A stretch of 64,000 nt of DNA from JABHIE01 sp964584805. Lineage in GTDB: Bacteria; Planctomycetota; UBA1135. Every line of letters starts with the position of its first letter. Positions within the stretch are counted from its first letter, which is position 1. Shown piece after piece: positions 1 to 7,945 of the stretch. The notes below the pieces were generated by a model. The model was not told where the DNA came from. It saw only the letters and a program-made list of their open reading frames with translations, and did no database searches. Both the position numbers and the translations under genes were made by a program. The stretch is taken from positions 23,872 through 87,871 of the forward strand of contig CAZPAY010000008.1 in NCBI GenBank assembly GCA_964584805.1, written 5' to 3'.

Positions 1-915
1 ATGGCCCTTCGCGATGCGGGTGCCTGGTGCGTTGAGACTCAGCGGCCCCTCCCCAGAATCGTTGACGAAATGGTCGTGACCCTTGAGCCTTGTTCTTCCA
101 GTGGCTCCAAGAAGAAGCGCCCTCCTTGTTCCAGCTTGCTCTTGGCCGCAGGCGTACAAGATGTACTCGTTGGCGCACTAGACCCTAATCCAGAGCACGC
201 TGGCGCCGGCTTGGATATTTTGCGGACAGCCGGTATCCGAGTGCGCTTGCGGGAGTCATTTCAGGCGCGTTTCGAATCTAGCAATCCAGCCTTTCTGCGC
301 TCGCTCCAAAACCCAGAGCGTCCATGGGTATTGTTGAAATGGGCGGCCTCTCTGGATGGCAAAACCGCCGCAGACTCAGGCTCAAGTCAATGGATTACGG
401 GCCCTGAGGCTAGGGCGGAGACGCATCAAATCCGCGAGCGTTCCTGTGCGGTGATAGCAGGCGCGGGTACGGTTCGTGCGGATCTACCTTCGTTGACTGC
501 CCGCAACGAGTTGGGTTTGTGCGCCCGTCAGCCCAAGCGCGTCATCCTTGGCCTTTCTGCGACAGATTTGCCGTCCGACGCTCCCATTCTGCAAGAGGGC
601 GGCGATTTGATTTCCTACGCCAAAAGCACAACGGGGGAGGCCTTGCCTCTGCGTGAGATCCTGGAAGACCTGAAGTCGCGCCACGGGGTCTCTCGCCTTA
701 TGGTCGAGGGCGGTGCTCATCTTCATGGTGCTTTCCTTGACGCGGGCTTGACTGACGCTGTGGTCGTTTATGAAGCCCCGCTCTTGGTTGGCGGGCATTT
801 CGGCTCTTGCCTAGGAACGGGCTTTCCTTCGCCAGCCGCAGGAGTTCGACTCGTTTCGGAAGAAAGAAAGCAGTTTGGCGCCGATTTGCGGCGCGCTTTT
901 TTGCTCGCCGACTAA
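1..915 (+). CDS. ribD: Riboflavin biosynthesis protein RibD, 5' end cut off by the window
   Basis: Bifunctional diaminohydroxyphosphoribosylaminopyrimidine deaminase and 5-amino-6-ribosylamino uracil reductase, two early cytosolic steps of riboflavin synthesis. The window begins inside the deaminase domain: the zinc-ligand HAE motif that precedes ALRDAG is missing, while the second zinc motif is seen as TLEPCSSSG followed by PPCSS near residues 28-45. From about residue 105 a RibD C-terminal reductase domain follows (LLKWAASLDGKTA, then GTVRADLPSLTAR). About 304 residues remain of a usual 360-400, so the first ATG of the window is probably internal. It ends 10 bases before the convergent yraN. 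Confidence 0.93.
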   Translation: MALRDAGAWCVETQRPLPRIVDEMVVTLEPCSSSGSKKKRPPCSSLLLAAGVQDVLVGALDPNPEHAGAGLDILRTAGIRVRLRESFQARFESSNPAFLRSLQNPERPWVLLKWAASLDGKTAADSGSSQWITGPEARAETHQIRERSCAVIAGAGTVRADLPSLTARNELGLCARQPKRVILGLSATDLPSDAPILQEGGDLISYAKSTTGEALPLREILEDLKSRHGVSRLMVEGGAHLHGAFLDAGLTDAVVVYEAPLLVGGHFGSCLGTGFPSPAAGVRLVSEERKQFGADLRRAFLLAD

Positions 916-925
916 AGGCATGCTC

Positions 926-1294
926 TTATATATCGCAAAAGTGTTCCCAGCGTGTTGGTTGGTCCCCAATCAGCACAACAGAAGCTAGGTCTAAGCGCAT
1001 CGCACCCGCCCAATTCCAGTTTTGCCCGCACCAAGCTAAGGCTCGCAACAGCCTTTCCTGCTGCTGCGGCCGGAGTGCGTCGGCCCCCGTTGCCCAACTC
1101 AACGGCGAGCGCGCTTTTACTTCAAGCACAATCAAATCGCCGCTTTCATCGATGGCCACAATGTCGACTTCGCCGTAGGGCGTGCGAAGGTTCCGCGACA
1201 AGATTCGCCAACCTCTCTCAAGGATGTCTTCCGCCACGAAAGTTTCGCAGATTTGGCCAATAGAAATGGTAGATGCTGATGGGGAGGTACTCAC
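926..1294 (-). CDS. yraN: UPF0102 (YraN) family endonuclease-like protein
   Basis: Small protein of about 122 residues with the YraN signature: GQICETFVAEDIL, an Arg-Asn after the first helix, then GEVDIVA and EVKAR. The Glu, Asp and Glu-x-Lys positions match the restriction-endonuclease-like nuclease core of the family; the cellular role is not settled. A GTG at 1294 is preferred as start, because the TTG twelve bases upstream at 1306 lies in the T-run of the yajC terminator. It is downstream of yajC on the same strand but separated by that terminator, so it probably has its own promoter or depends on read-through. Confidence 0.85.
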   Translation of the reverse strand: MSTSPSASTISIGQICETFVAEDILERGWRILSRNLRTPYGEVDIVAIDESGDLIVLEVKARSPLSWATGADALRPQQQERLLRALAWCGQNWNWAGAMRLDLASVVLIGDQPTRWEHFCDI

Positions 1295-1304
1295 AGTTGC
1301 GCTC

Positions 1305-1348
1305 AAAAAAAAGGAAAACGGGCAGGCGGTGAAACCGCATGCCCGTTT
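1305..1348 (-). terminator. Rho-independent terminator of yajC
   Basis: Read on the minus strand, a 9-bp stem (AAACGGGCA pairing with TGCCCGTTT) is extended by an inner GCGGT/ACCGC stem around a short loop. It is followed a few bases later by eight consecutive T residues. This is one of the two clearest intrinsic terminators in the window and it separates yajC from yraN. Confidence 0.92.
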
Positions 1349-1353
1349 GGAAC

Positions 1354-1371
1354 ATCGCGCGACCGCGCGAT
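1354..1371. repeat. Perfect inverted repeat between yajC stop and its terminator
   Basis: ATCGCGCG and CGCGCGAT flank a two-base centre (AC), an 8-bp perfect palindrome sitting just inside the transcribed 3' end of yajC. It has no T-run of its own. It could be a transcript-stabilising hairpin or a protein site; function unknown. Confidence 0.6.
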
Positions 1372-1384
1372 TGAATTAGATGCC

Positions 1385-1822
1385 TCAGCCGCCACCCTTG
1401 GCTGGGGCAGGGGCCACTGCGGCTTCATCACCCGTTGGTGCAAAAGTAACGGCATTGCGGTCAAACTTAATGCGAACTTTATCCGCCACTTCCAAAGTGA
1501 CGATTGGGCCGGAAATATTTACGATTTTGCCGAACATGCCGCCGTTTGTCACGACGGAGTCACCTTTCCTTAGGCTGTCGCGCATTTCTTGGGCTTTCTT
1601 TTTACGCTTGTTTTCAGGGCGGATCACAAAGAACCACATGAAGACAATCATCAGGCCCATCATGAGGAAGAAGGAGTTTCCGCCTGCCTCAGGGGCTGCA
1701 GCGGAGCCGTCGGGGGAGCCTTCGCCAGCAATTTGCGTAGTGGCTTGAGTCGCAGGAGCAGCAGAATCTGCAAAAGTAACCGACTGGTCGTTTTGCGGAA
1801 GAATGGACAGGGAGAATTTCAT
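1385..1822 (-). CDS. yajC: Preprotein translocase accessory subunit YajC
   Basis: Inner-membrane protein that joins SecDF as an auxiliary part of the Sec translocon. The 145-residue reading from ATG 1822 has an unusually long Ala/Pro/Gly-rich N-terminal part, one membrane helix (MMGLMIVFMWFFVIRP), the basic NKRKKKAQEMRDSL motif, and the conserved block KGDSVVTNGGMFGKI. A farther upstream start is open, but it would run into the divergent mnmA. The C-terminal tail is Ala/Pro/Gly rich. secD and secF are not in the window. It is transcribed away from mnmA from a shared promoter region and ends at a strong terminator. Confidence 0.93.
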   Translation of the reverse strand: MKFSLSILPQNDQSVTFADSAAPATQATTQIAGEGSPDGSAAAPEAGGNSFFLMMGLMIVFMWFFVIRPENKRKKKAQEMRDSLRKGDSVVTNGGMFGKIVNISGPIVTLEVADKVRIKFDRNAVTFAPTGDEAAVAPAPAKGGG

Positions 1823-1847
1823 GTCTGATGTATCGTGGGGAATCCGC

Positions 1848-1866
1848 GATAATGGGCGGTATTCTA
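1848..1866. promoter_or_regulatory. Divergent promoter pair for yajC and mnmA
   Basis: On the plus strand GATAAT (1848-1853) is a good -10 box for mnmA, whose ATG lies 24 bases downstream. On the minus strand TAGAAT (1866 to 1861) is a matching -10 box for yajC (ATG at 1822). The two boxes are 7 bases apart, so the two polymerases would compete. Recognisable -35 boxes are not evident. Confidence 0.5.
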
Positions 1867-1877
1867 ACGCCTCAGCC

Positions 1878-2981
1878 ATGCCTCGTCCCCGCGTTTTAGC
1901 CGCCCTCTCCGGAGGAGTCGATTCAGCCGTAGCCGCCCTGCTTTTGCAACAGCAAGGTTACGAGGTGATTGGCGTTTTTTTGCGCCACGGCGTAGAAACG
2001 CCAAAGACGGAATGCGACCCGTCCGACAAACAAGGCTGCTGCTCACCCGAAGACGCACAGGACGCAGCGCGAGTCGCGGACATCTTGGGGATTCCCTTTC
2101 ATTCTGTGGATATGCAGGAAGAATTTGATTCAATCCAAACATATTTTCGTGACGAATACGAAGTGGGACGGACGCCTAACCCATGCGTCGTTTGCAATCG
2201 AGATATTAAATTTGGGGCTCTTGCCCAATTCGCAGATGCCATCGGCGCGCCATTTTTAACCACGGGCCACTACGCGCGTACTGCCCCGGGTGGGCAATTG
2301 TTGCGAGGACTCGATTCCCATAAAGATCAAAGTTATGTTCTTTTCCCCGTTGGCCGAAAAGTCCTTGAACGCACTTTATTGCCAATCGGTGCCATCGACA
2401 AAACAGAGACGCGCCGCCTTGCCAAAGAGGCGGGGCTTCCGATCCATGCAAAACCCGATTCCGTTGAAATCTGTTTTGTCCCTTCCAACGATTACCGGGA
2501 TTTGCTCCGCCAAACAGGCGGCCTGGGCAAAGCTGGGAATATCGTCACGCTGGATGGTCAAGTAGTCGCCGAACACGGTGGCTTTATGGGATTCACTCGC
2601 GGGCAGCGCAAAGGCCTCGGCTTTGCATGGACGGAACCCATGTATGTCATCGATGTTGATCCTCAGTCGGGCGATGTCGTCGTTGGACCAGCTTCGAGTC
2701 GCGGTTGTGTGCGGTGTGTTGTCCGTGATTGGATTTCTTACGACGAACAAGAATTCGGCGTCGGCGATTCATATTCAGAAATTGAAATCCAGCACCGTTC
2801 CACGCCTGGTGGTGTTTTGGGGAAAGCGACTTGCACTGAACCCGGTACGGTCGAAATCGTTTTCCAGTCACCTGCCGACAGCGTTACGCCTGGGCAGGGC
2901 TTGGCAATCTATCGGGGCGAACGCCTCCTTGGTGGCGGCTGGATTTCCGAAGCACCTCCGCAGCCCCTTCTTTCCGTTTGA
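1878..2981 (+). CDS. mnmA: tRNA-specific 2-thiouridylase MnmA
   Basis: Thiolates the wobble uridine U34 of Lys, Glu and Gln tRNAs, using ATP and a sulfur carrier. The start is ATG 1878 (MPRPRVLAALSGGVDS), which puts the PP-loop ATPase motif SGGVDS at residues 11-16. The two catalytic cysteines are visible in TPNPCVVCN and in EICFVPS, and the tRNA-binding and beta-barrel domains follow to about residue 367, the normal length. No Shine-Dalgarno is seen and the leader is short. Its stop overlaps the TTG start of the next gene. MnmD (10012-10674) acts at the same wobble base. Confidence 0.96.
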   Translation: MPRPRVLAALSGGVDSAVAALLLQQQGYEVIGVFLRHGVETPKTECDPSDKQGCCSPEDAQDAARVADILGIPFHSVDMQEEFDSIQTYFRDEYEVGRTPNPCVVCNRDIKFGALAQFADAIGAPFLTTGHYARTAPGGQLLRGLDSHKDQSYVLFPVGRKVLERTLLPIGAIDKTETRRLAKEAGLPIHAKPDSVEICFVPSNDYRDLLRQTGGLGKAGNIVTLDGQVVAEHGGFMGFTRGQRKGLGFAWTEPMYVIDVDPQSGDVVVGPASSRGCVRCVVRDWISYDEQEFGVGDSYSEIEIQHRSTPGGVLGKATCTEPGTVEIVFQSPADSVTPGQGLAIYRGERLLGGGWISEAPPQPLLSV

Positions 2982-4732
2982 ATTTCTCACGCCTCACTGC
3001 CTTCTCAGCCCTTCTTCTGTGGGGGCTAGCGCTGTGGGGCGAGCGCTTTCATCAGCCAAGTTCTTGGGTTCTTGTCGACAGTAGCGCAAGTTGTCGCCTT
3101 GCCACCCAGCAGGCAGCGAGTTTATTGCAGAGCGAGCCTGGCCCATCTTTATGGCAGAGTTCCAGCCGCGCAGGGCAGGTCCTTTATAGCGATCAAGGAG
3201 TGGCAGATTTGTTGCGCTTGGCCGATCCTCAGCCTGGGGATACGGTTGCAATCTTGACGGACGGTAGGACTCTTCACGAACTGCCCTCTGCTGCGAAATG
3301 GAGAGGGGTCGATTTACGCATTCCCGAAATCCCGGCGACACCACATATTTTGCGTATTCACGGGCCGCGGCAATTGCCACATGGCAACCAGTCTTTTGCG
3401 CTGGATCTTTCCATTCAAGATGCTGATTTTTCAAGTGGTCAAGTGGCTATTTTGGCAAACCAAGCCATTCAGGTTGAGCCGATTCAACTTATCCCTCACT
3501 CGTCTGTCGTGCGTGTGGTCGTTTCACCGGACCTGTCGAAGGCTTGGCGGCGCGAGCCCCTAAACTTGAAGATCACTTGGAGCGATTCCCGGGGGGTAGA
3601 TTCACAGACTTGGTCGCTTGGCTCAACGCATTCTGACGGGGTTGTCTTTCCAACTGCAATGGCCCACCAAGTCGAGGGGCGAAACTTTCTTCTTGAGCGT
3701 ATGAGGCAATTCGGTTTCGTCTTTCTCGCGTCAAGCCAAGCCAGTGATTGGTTTCATTTGATACCTGAGTGGCAGTTGTTTCGCCTTCCTGAACAGCAGA
3801 ATCCGCCTACGCTTGTTTTATTGGACACTTCCGGCTCAATGGCCGGGGGGGCTCTTGATCAGGCACGAGATATTCTTTGCCGCTGGGCTGGCCTAGGGCG
3901 GAACTTGCGCGTTCTGCCGTTTGCCCATGAGCTCAAGCCCGTTTTGGCACTTACTTCTGAAGCAGATAGGGAAAAGCTCCTTCGCATGCAGGCCTTTGGC
4001 TCAACTCAACCCATCCTGGCGATTCAGGCCGTCCAGGGGGATTTGTCCCAAGGGGTTCCAACTATTTTGTTAAGTGATGGCCGCCCAGAAGGTCGGCAAC
4101 CGAACAGCATTTCTTTTAGCCGCAGTGATGCATTGCAAGTCATTCCGGTAGGGAGCGACCCGGACTTAGATTTTCTTGCATCACTCGGAACAATCGTCGA
4201 GTCTGATGGGGCCTGGAGCGATCAGTTTGAAGCCGTTCTTGAGAATTCTCTCAAGACGACCTCCGCGCTTTGGCTTCCAACTCCGAATACTCTCACTGCA
4301 TTACCGGGTAGTGTTTTGCCCACAGAGGCTATTCCCTTTCTTTCGTCGAGTCCAGGCACCGAAAGTCTAATGGAAACCGCTCAGGGGGCCGTTGCCCTTG
4401 TCGCACGCCCACTCACAGAAGGATTGTTAATTGGCCATCTGGGTGAGCCTAGTGCAACATTCCCGCGATTTCAGAGCACCATTGATTCATTTGATTTCGG
4501 CAGCTCAGCTCCAGACATCCCTCTTGTTTTAAGCTCTGAACCAATGATGGGGCCTCTTTGGCTCAGCAGTAGCAAGGTCACAGAATTTACGGCGCCCCGC
4601 GATGCTTGGCAAGAATGGTTGCTGAATCAGAAGGAAAAGGGTTACCCGAAGCCGTATTCTTCATTCCTCTGGGCAGGGCTTATCCTTGCTCTCACCTCGA
4701 TTTTCTTACGCAACCGCAATAAACATGGCTGA
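2978..4732 (+). CDS. Membrane-anchored von Willebrand factor A domain protein
   Basis: A 584-residue protein starting with TTG that overlaps the mnmA stop (TTGA). It has a membrane helix at residues 4-20, a degenerate VWA-like start (WVLVDSSAS), a beta-rich middle, and a clear VWA domain from about residue 277 with the metal site DTSGSM and a later LSDGRPEG. A last helix (FLWAGLILALTSIFL) precedes a basic tail, so most of the protein should lie outside the cytoplasm between two anchors. It resembles BatA/BatB-type proteins, but no MoxR ATPase or other Bat gene is nearby. The next gene overlaps by 8 bases. Function unknown. Confidence 0.75.
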   Translation: MNFSRLTAFSALLLWGLALWGERFHQPSSWVLVDSSASCRLATQQAASLLQSEPGPSLWQSSSRAGQVLYSDQGVADLLRLADPQPGDTVAILTDGRTLHELPSAAKWRGVDLRIPEIPATPHILRIHGPRQLPHGNQSFALDLSIQDADFSSGQVAILANQAIQVEPIQLIPHSSVVRVVVSPDLSKAWRREPLNLKITWSDSRGVDSQTWSLGSTHSDGVVFPTAMAHQVEGRNFLLERMRQFGFVFLASSQASDWFHLIPEWQLFRLPEQQNPPTLVLLDTSGSMAGGALDQARDILCRWAGLGRNLRVLPFAHELKPVLALTSEADREKLLRMQAFGSTQPILAIQAVQGDLSQGVPTILLSDGRPEGRQPNSISFSRSDALQVIPVGSDPDLDFLASLGTIVESDGAWSDQFEAVLENSLKTTSALWLPTPNTLTALPGSVLPTEAIPFLSSSPGTESLMETAQGAVALVARPLTEGLLIGHLGEPSATFPRFQSTIDSFDFGSSAPDIPLVLSSEPMMGPLWLSSSKVTEFTAPRDAWQEWLLNQKEKGYPKPYSSFLWAGLILALTSIFLRNRNKHG

Positions 4733-5777
4733 CATTCACTTCTGCAACATCTGCGACCAGTCCATCCTGCTTTCTGATCTCGAAGAAGGCACCGCCCTTC
4801 TGGCTGGTGAGCGTGCCGTTTGCCCTTCCTGCCGCAAGGTCCTTGGAGCAGCGGCCCCTCAGCGTCCAAACGAAGAATCAGAATCCGGCACGCGTGGGTC
4901 TGGAGCAAATTGGGCTGCCATTCTGATTGGGCTTCTTGGATGGGTTGCTGCTGCTCTGGTTTGGTTTCAGGGGCAGGACGCCCTGCGCAGTGTGCGGGCG
5001 AAATTCAGCCAAGACTTCATAGAGTCCCAAGCAACAATAGGTGCGACGCTGGATTCAGGCCGCGAGCGTCAAGTGCGATTTGAAGAGCGAGTGATCCTTC
5101 TCGAAGATAGCTTTTCCGATTTTCGCCGCCATGCGGAAAATGCTCAATCTCAAACGCAAACTTCGATTACGGAGTTGGGTCAGGCGATGGCCTCCTTGAC
5201 CACATTAGGTGACGACATCGTTGCCCTTCAGTCGCGTAGCAGTCAGAATGAATCAGGCCTCCAGGTCGCTGAAGAGCGGTTGCGCTCCCATCGACGCTCT
5301 CAAGAGGCTTTGCGTGATCAAGTCGCCGTCTTGGATAAATCCTTTCAGAAGCTGCAATTGGCCGCAACTGCAAAAGATGCTGAAGATGTCTTCCCAGCGA
5401 AGGTGTCTGCATTGTTGCGCAAATTACAAGCAAAAGACCCACTGGAGCGTGAGTCTGCTTTAGAGAAATTGTCGCAATTCCAAGATGAGCGTCTCCTCCC
5501 GCATATTTACCCTTTGCTGGCAGACCCATTTGAAATGACTCGCTTTCTTGCCGCTCATACTTTGGGCGAGTGGGAAGCTCGCCCGGCCGTCCCTCACTTG
5601 ATTGAGGCTTTGCTTGATGATTATGGGTTCGTGCGCCAGGCGGCGATGCAGTCGCTCCGTCGGATTACCGCTCAGAATTTTGGTTATGATCACGACGCTG
5701 ACGATGATGCGCTTAAGGCGGGTTATGAGCTTTGGAAGGCTTGGTGGGGGCAGAATGGCTCCAACTTTTCTGAATAG
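4725..5777 (+). CDS. Zinc-ribbon, membrane, coiled-coil and HEAT-repeat protein
   Basis: About 350 residues from ATG 4725. An N-terminal zinc ribbon (CNICDQS and CPSCRKV, two CxxC pairs) is followed by one membrane helix near residues 61-80 (WAAILIGLLGWVAAALVWF). A long, charged, probably coiled-coil region comes next, and C-terminal HEAT-like repeats (LLADPFEMTRFLAAHTLGEW, then HLIEALLDDYGFVRQAAMQSL). The start overlaps the stop of the VWA gene, which implies coupled translation and a shared task. I do not recognise a named family. An adaptor linking a cytoplasmic zinc ribbon to an external scaffold is an inference only. Confidence 0.7.
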   Translation: MADIHFCNICDQSILLSDLEEGTALLAGERAVCPSCRKVLGAAAPQRPNEESESGTRGSGANWAAILIGLLGWVAAALVWFQGQDALRSVRAKFSQDFIESQATIGATLDSGRERQVRFEERVILLEDSFSDFRRHAENAQSQTQTSITELGQAMASLTTLGDDIVALQSRSSQNESGLQVAEERLRSHRRSQEALRDQVAVLDKSFQKLQLAATAKDAEDVFPAKVSALLRKLQAKDPLERESALEKLSQFQDERLLPHIYPLLADPFEMTRFLAAHTLGEWEARPAVPHLIEALLDDYGFVRQAAMQSLRRITAQNFGYDHDADDDALKAGYELWKAWWGQNGSNFSE

Positions 5778-5803
5778 CGGGTGTTGATTGTCGCTGGGGG
5801 AAT

Positions 5804-5809
5804 TAGAAT
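5804..5809 (+). promoter_or_regulatory. TAGAAT -10 box upstream of mdh
   Basis: TAGAAT lies 53 bases before the mdh ATG. A second -10-like CATAAT at 5850-5855 ends only 7 bases before the ATG and would give a leaderless message. No consensus -35 box at 17 bases was found for either. Confidence 0.4.
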
Positions 5810-5862
5810 CTTTCTCCCAACTCGCGCCTGATGGCGCCTCACCCCAATTCATAATCGGAATC

Positions 5863-6801
5863 ATGACACGTGTCACCGTAGTAGGAGCCGGCTTTGTCGG
5901 CATGACTTGCGCGCAACGCCTTGCTGAGCAAGAAGTCGCTAACGAAGTTGTTCTCATCGATATCATCGAGGGTCGCCCTCAAGGTATCGCTCTCGATTTA
6001 AACCAAGCCGCAGCTGTTGAAGGCTATCAAAGTATCGTAACGGGCACGAATGATCCCAAAGACACTTACGGCTCAGACCTCTTCATCGTGACGGCTGGCA
6101 TGCCACGCAAGCCGGGTATGGATCGCTCTGACTTGGTCGAGATTAACGCCAAAATTATCAACGCAGTAGCCGAATACATTAAAGCTGGCTCACCAGAAGC
6201 TCGCGTGATTGTGGTCTCTAACCCGCTCGACACCATGGTTTACCTCATGGCCGAAAAGCTTGGTTTTGACAAAACCCGTGTGATGGGCATGGCTGGTGTG
6301 CTGGATTCAGCGCGCATGGCTTTCTTCATCTCTGAGAATCAAGGTGGCGGTATCAAAGATACCCGCTGCATGGTTTTGGGCGGTCATGGTGATTCCATGG
6401 TGCCTATGCCTCAATTCTCAACGGTTAATGGCGTGTCTGTTACCGCAATGATGCCTGAAAGCGAAATTGACGCTATCAATACGCGCACCAAAGGCGGTGG
6501 CGCTGAAATCGTCAACTTGCTCAAAACGGGCTCTGCCTACTACGCACCGTCCGCGGCTGCTGTGGCCATGGCCAAGTCCATCATGCGTGACGAAAAGCGC
6601 TTGATGCCAGCTGCAGCTCACCTAACGGGCCAATATGGTCTCGACGGGATCTACATCGGTGCCCCAGTCGTTCTGGGCAAAAATGGTGTTGAGCGTGTGG
6701 TTGAGCTTGAGCTTGACGATGAGGGCCGTGCCAAATTGCATGCATCTGCCGAAGCGATTCGTGCTGATGTTGCAACTTTAGCTGAAAAGGGTCTCGTCTA
6801 A
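5863..6801 (+). CDS. mdh: Malate dehydrogenase, lactate-dehydrogenase-like type
   Basis: NAD-dependent oxidation of malate to oxaloacetate in the TCA cycle. Starting at ATG 5863 the protein is 312 residues, normal for the LDH-like bacterial MDH. Visible are the dinucleotide loop GAGFVG near residue 8, the substrate loop TAGMPRKPGMDRSDL with its arginines, VSNPLD, and the catalytic histidine in GGHGDSMVP. The Arg in the MPRKPG loop favours malate over lactate. The neighbours sucC and sucD continue the TCA theme but are separated by rpmH and a minus-strand gene. Confidence 0.96.
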   Translation: MTRVTVVGAGFVGMTCAQRLAEQEVANEVVLIDIIEGRPQGIALDLNQAAAVEGYQSIVTGTNDPKDTYGSDLFIVTAGMPRKPGMDRSDLVEINAKIINAVAEYIKAGSPEARVIVVSNPLDTMVYLMAEKLGFDKTRVMGMAGVLDSARMAFFISENQGGGIKDTRCMVLGGHGDSMVPMPQFSTVNGVSVTAMMPESEIDAINTRTKGGGAEIVNLLKTGSAYYAPSAAAVAMAKSIMRDEKRLMPAAAHLTGQYGLDGIYIGAPVVLGKNGVERVVELELDDEGRAKLHASAEAIRADVATLAEKGLV

Positions 6802-6827
6802 GCCTTTACTTAGTCGGCAGATGCCGC

Positions 6828-6833
6828 TAGAAT
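6828..6833 (+). promoter_or_regulatory. TAGAAT -10 box upstream of rpmH
   Basis: TAGAAT 57 bases before the GTG of rpmH. Initiation about 7 bases downstream would give a leader of about 50 bases that contains the hairpin at 6842-6868 and an AGGAG ribosome site at 6879-6883. Confidence 0.45.
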
Positions 6834-6841
6834 CTTCGTTC

Positions 6842-6868
6842 CTTTCCCGGGCAGACCGCTCGGGAAAG
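6842..6868 (+). promoter_or_regulatory. Hairpin in the rpmH leader
   Basis: CTTTCCCG and CGGGAAAG form a perfect 8-bp stem around an 11-base loop, located between the -10 box and the ribosome binding site of rpmH. No T-run follows, so it is not a simple terminator. An autoregulatory or RNA-protecting role is an inference. Confidence 0.45.
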
Positions 6869-6890
6869 ACAAATCTCCAGGAGAAAACCA

Positions 6891-7034
6891 GTGCCTAAAG
6901 GACGCGCAGTCAAAACCCGTAACTCAAATCGTAAGCGTCGCGCTTACGGTTTCCGCAGTCGTTCTAAGACGGCTGGCGGTCGCAACATCATCCGCCGCAA
7001 GCGCCGCAAGTCGGGCAAGTTTGTCGCTCCGTGA
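6891..7034 (+). CDS. rpmH: 50S ribosomal protein L34
   Basis: A 47-residue, Arg/Lys-rich protein beginning at GTG 6891 with AGGAG eight bases upstream. The segment NSNRKRRAYGFRSR followed by GGRNIIRRKRRKSG matches the L34 pattern (RKR, GFR-R, GR, RR-KG-K). The short, very basic composition and the good ribosome site support a real gene. In most bacteria rpmH precedes rnpA and yidC near dnaA. Here it stands alone after mdh and is followed by a terminator. Confidence 0.88.
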   Translation: MPKGRAVKTRNSNRKRRAYGFRSRSKTAGGRNIIRRKRRKSGKFVAP

Positions 7035-7060
7035 TCTAAGCGCAATATACGCACTTAGCT

Positions 7061-7095
7061 TTATCCGCTCTCCTAACGGAGTGCGGATAATTTCG
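7061..7095. terminator. Terminator hairpin behind rpmH, shared with the convergent gene
   Basis: TTATCCGC and GCGGATAA pair, and after one T-T mismatch CTCC pairs with GGAG around the loop TAAC: 12 pairs in a 30-base hairpin. It is followed by TTTCGTTTT on the plus strand. The stop codon of the convergent minus-strand gene (7073-7075) lies inside the hairpin. Confidence 0.8.
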
Positions 7096-7840
7096 TTTTG
7101 AGGCGATTGAGCGTGGCTGCAGGCGCTTTGGTGATGACTTTTACGGAGCCCGGCTGACACTCGATCAGACGACTTAGGCTACTCCAATCGTATGGTGAAT
7201 CGTTGGAGTCGGAAGAGCCTTGAGTCCCCTGATCGCCCGCACTCGAATTTGAGTCACTCCCATCGCTATTTGCTTGACCGTCTTCTTCAAGAGAGTGCTT
7301 TACAAACTGGAGAGCATGGGCGATTTTGGTCTTGCTTGGAATGGCCTCTTCATAGAAAAGCACCCACTCTTGGAGGAAGACTCCATTGGGAAGGCGCAGT
7401 AGCTTCTGCTTGGCCCCTCGGTGATTGACCGAAGTCGCCAAGATTGGTGCTGAGGCGAAAGTCGGGCGGAACCAGCCCGTTTGGCCTGTGCGAAGGTAGG
7501 CTTCTTGGAATGCCTGCGAATCGTTTTTTAAAGGCAGAGGCGGCGCTGTTTGGGGCGCAAGGGGAATTGGATTTTCTTGCGTGTCAAGGGGGGGCTCATC
7601 CAGAATTCCATGAGTCGCGCTGGAATCGAGCGAGGCCGGACTCGCGCGCAGAAAATCAAGAGCTTCTGAGGTATTGGAATGGATATTTCGTTCTGAAAAG
7701 GCTTCTGTCTCTACCAGGCCCTCTTTGTGCGCCTTGGAAGACGCATCTTCAACAACCCACTCACCTGCAGCCGCGAAAGTGGCGACGACGATACCAATCC
7801 AAGGTAGGAGGAAGAGAGGGCGATTCTGTGCTTGTTGCAT
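7073..7840 (-). CDS. Unknown protein with one N-terminal membrane helix
   Basis: 255 residues, not recognised. A hydrophobic segment (residues 8-27, PLFLLPWIGIVVATFAAAGE) suggests an anchor or uncleaved signal. A polar region rich in Ser, Glu and Pro follows, then a more ordered part near residues 115-185 (including KLLRLPNGVFLQEWVLFYEE). A Gly/Ser/Asp/Asn linker comes at about 190-220, and the last 30 residues (LIECQPGSVKVITKAPAA) look folded. It stands alone between rpmH and sucC, transcribed against both. Its composition is compatible with an envelope protein; no function is proposed. Confidence 0.6.
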   Translation of the reverse strand: MQQAQNRPLFLLPWIGIVVATFAAAGEWVVEDASSKAHKEGLVETEAFSERNIHSNTSEALDFLRASPASLDSSATHGILDEPPLDTQENPIPLAPQTAPPLPLKNDSQAFQEAYLRTGQTGWFRPTFASAPILATSVNHRGAKQKLLRLPNGVFLQEWVLFYEEAIPSKTKIAHALQFVKHSLEEDGQANSDGSDSNSSAGDQGTQGSSDSNDSPYDWSSLSRLIECQPGSVKVITKAPAATLNRLKTKLSALR

Positions 7841-7912
7841 CGTGTAAAGGTGACGGCTCGACGCGAGGCTAGGTTCCGAAGATATCCACCTTTTTCTACC
7901 TCATGGCGGAAC

Positions 7913-7918
7913 TAGAAT
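7913..7918 (+). promoter_or_regulatory. TAGAAT -10 box of the sucCD unit
   Basis: TAGAAT ends 27 bases before the sucC ATG at 7946, giving a leader of roughly 20 bases without a Shine-Dalgarno sequence. Confidence 0.45.
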
Positions 7919-7945
7919 ATGCCCCCTTCCCCAACTCGGAAAACC

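Noticed and set aside
484..798. Long minus-strand reading frame inside ribD
   Set aside because: Shadow of the ribD gene in another frame; no family features.
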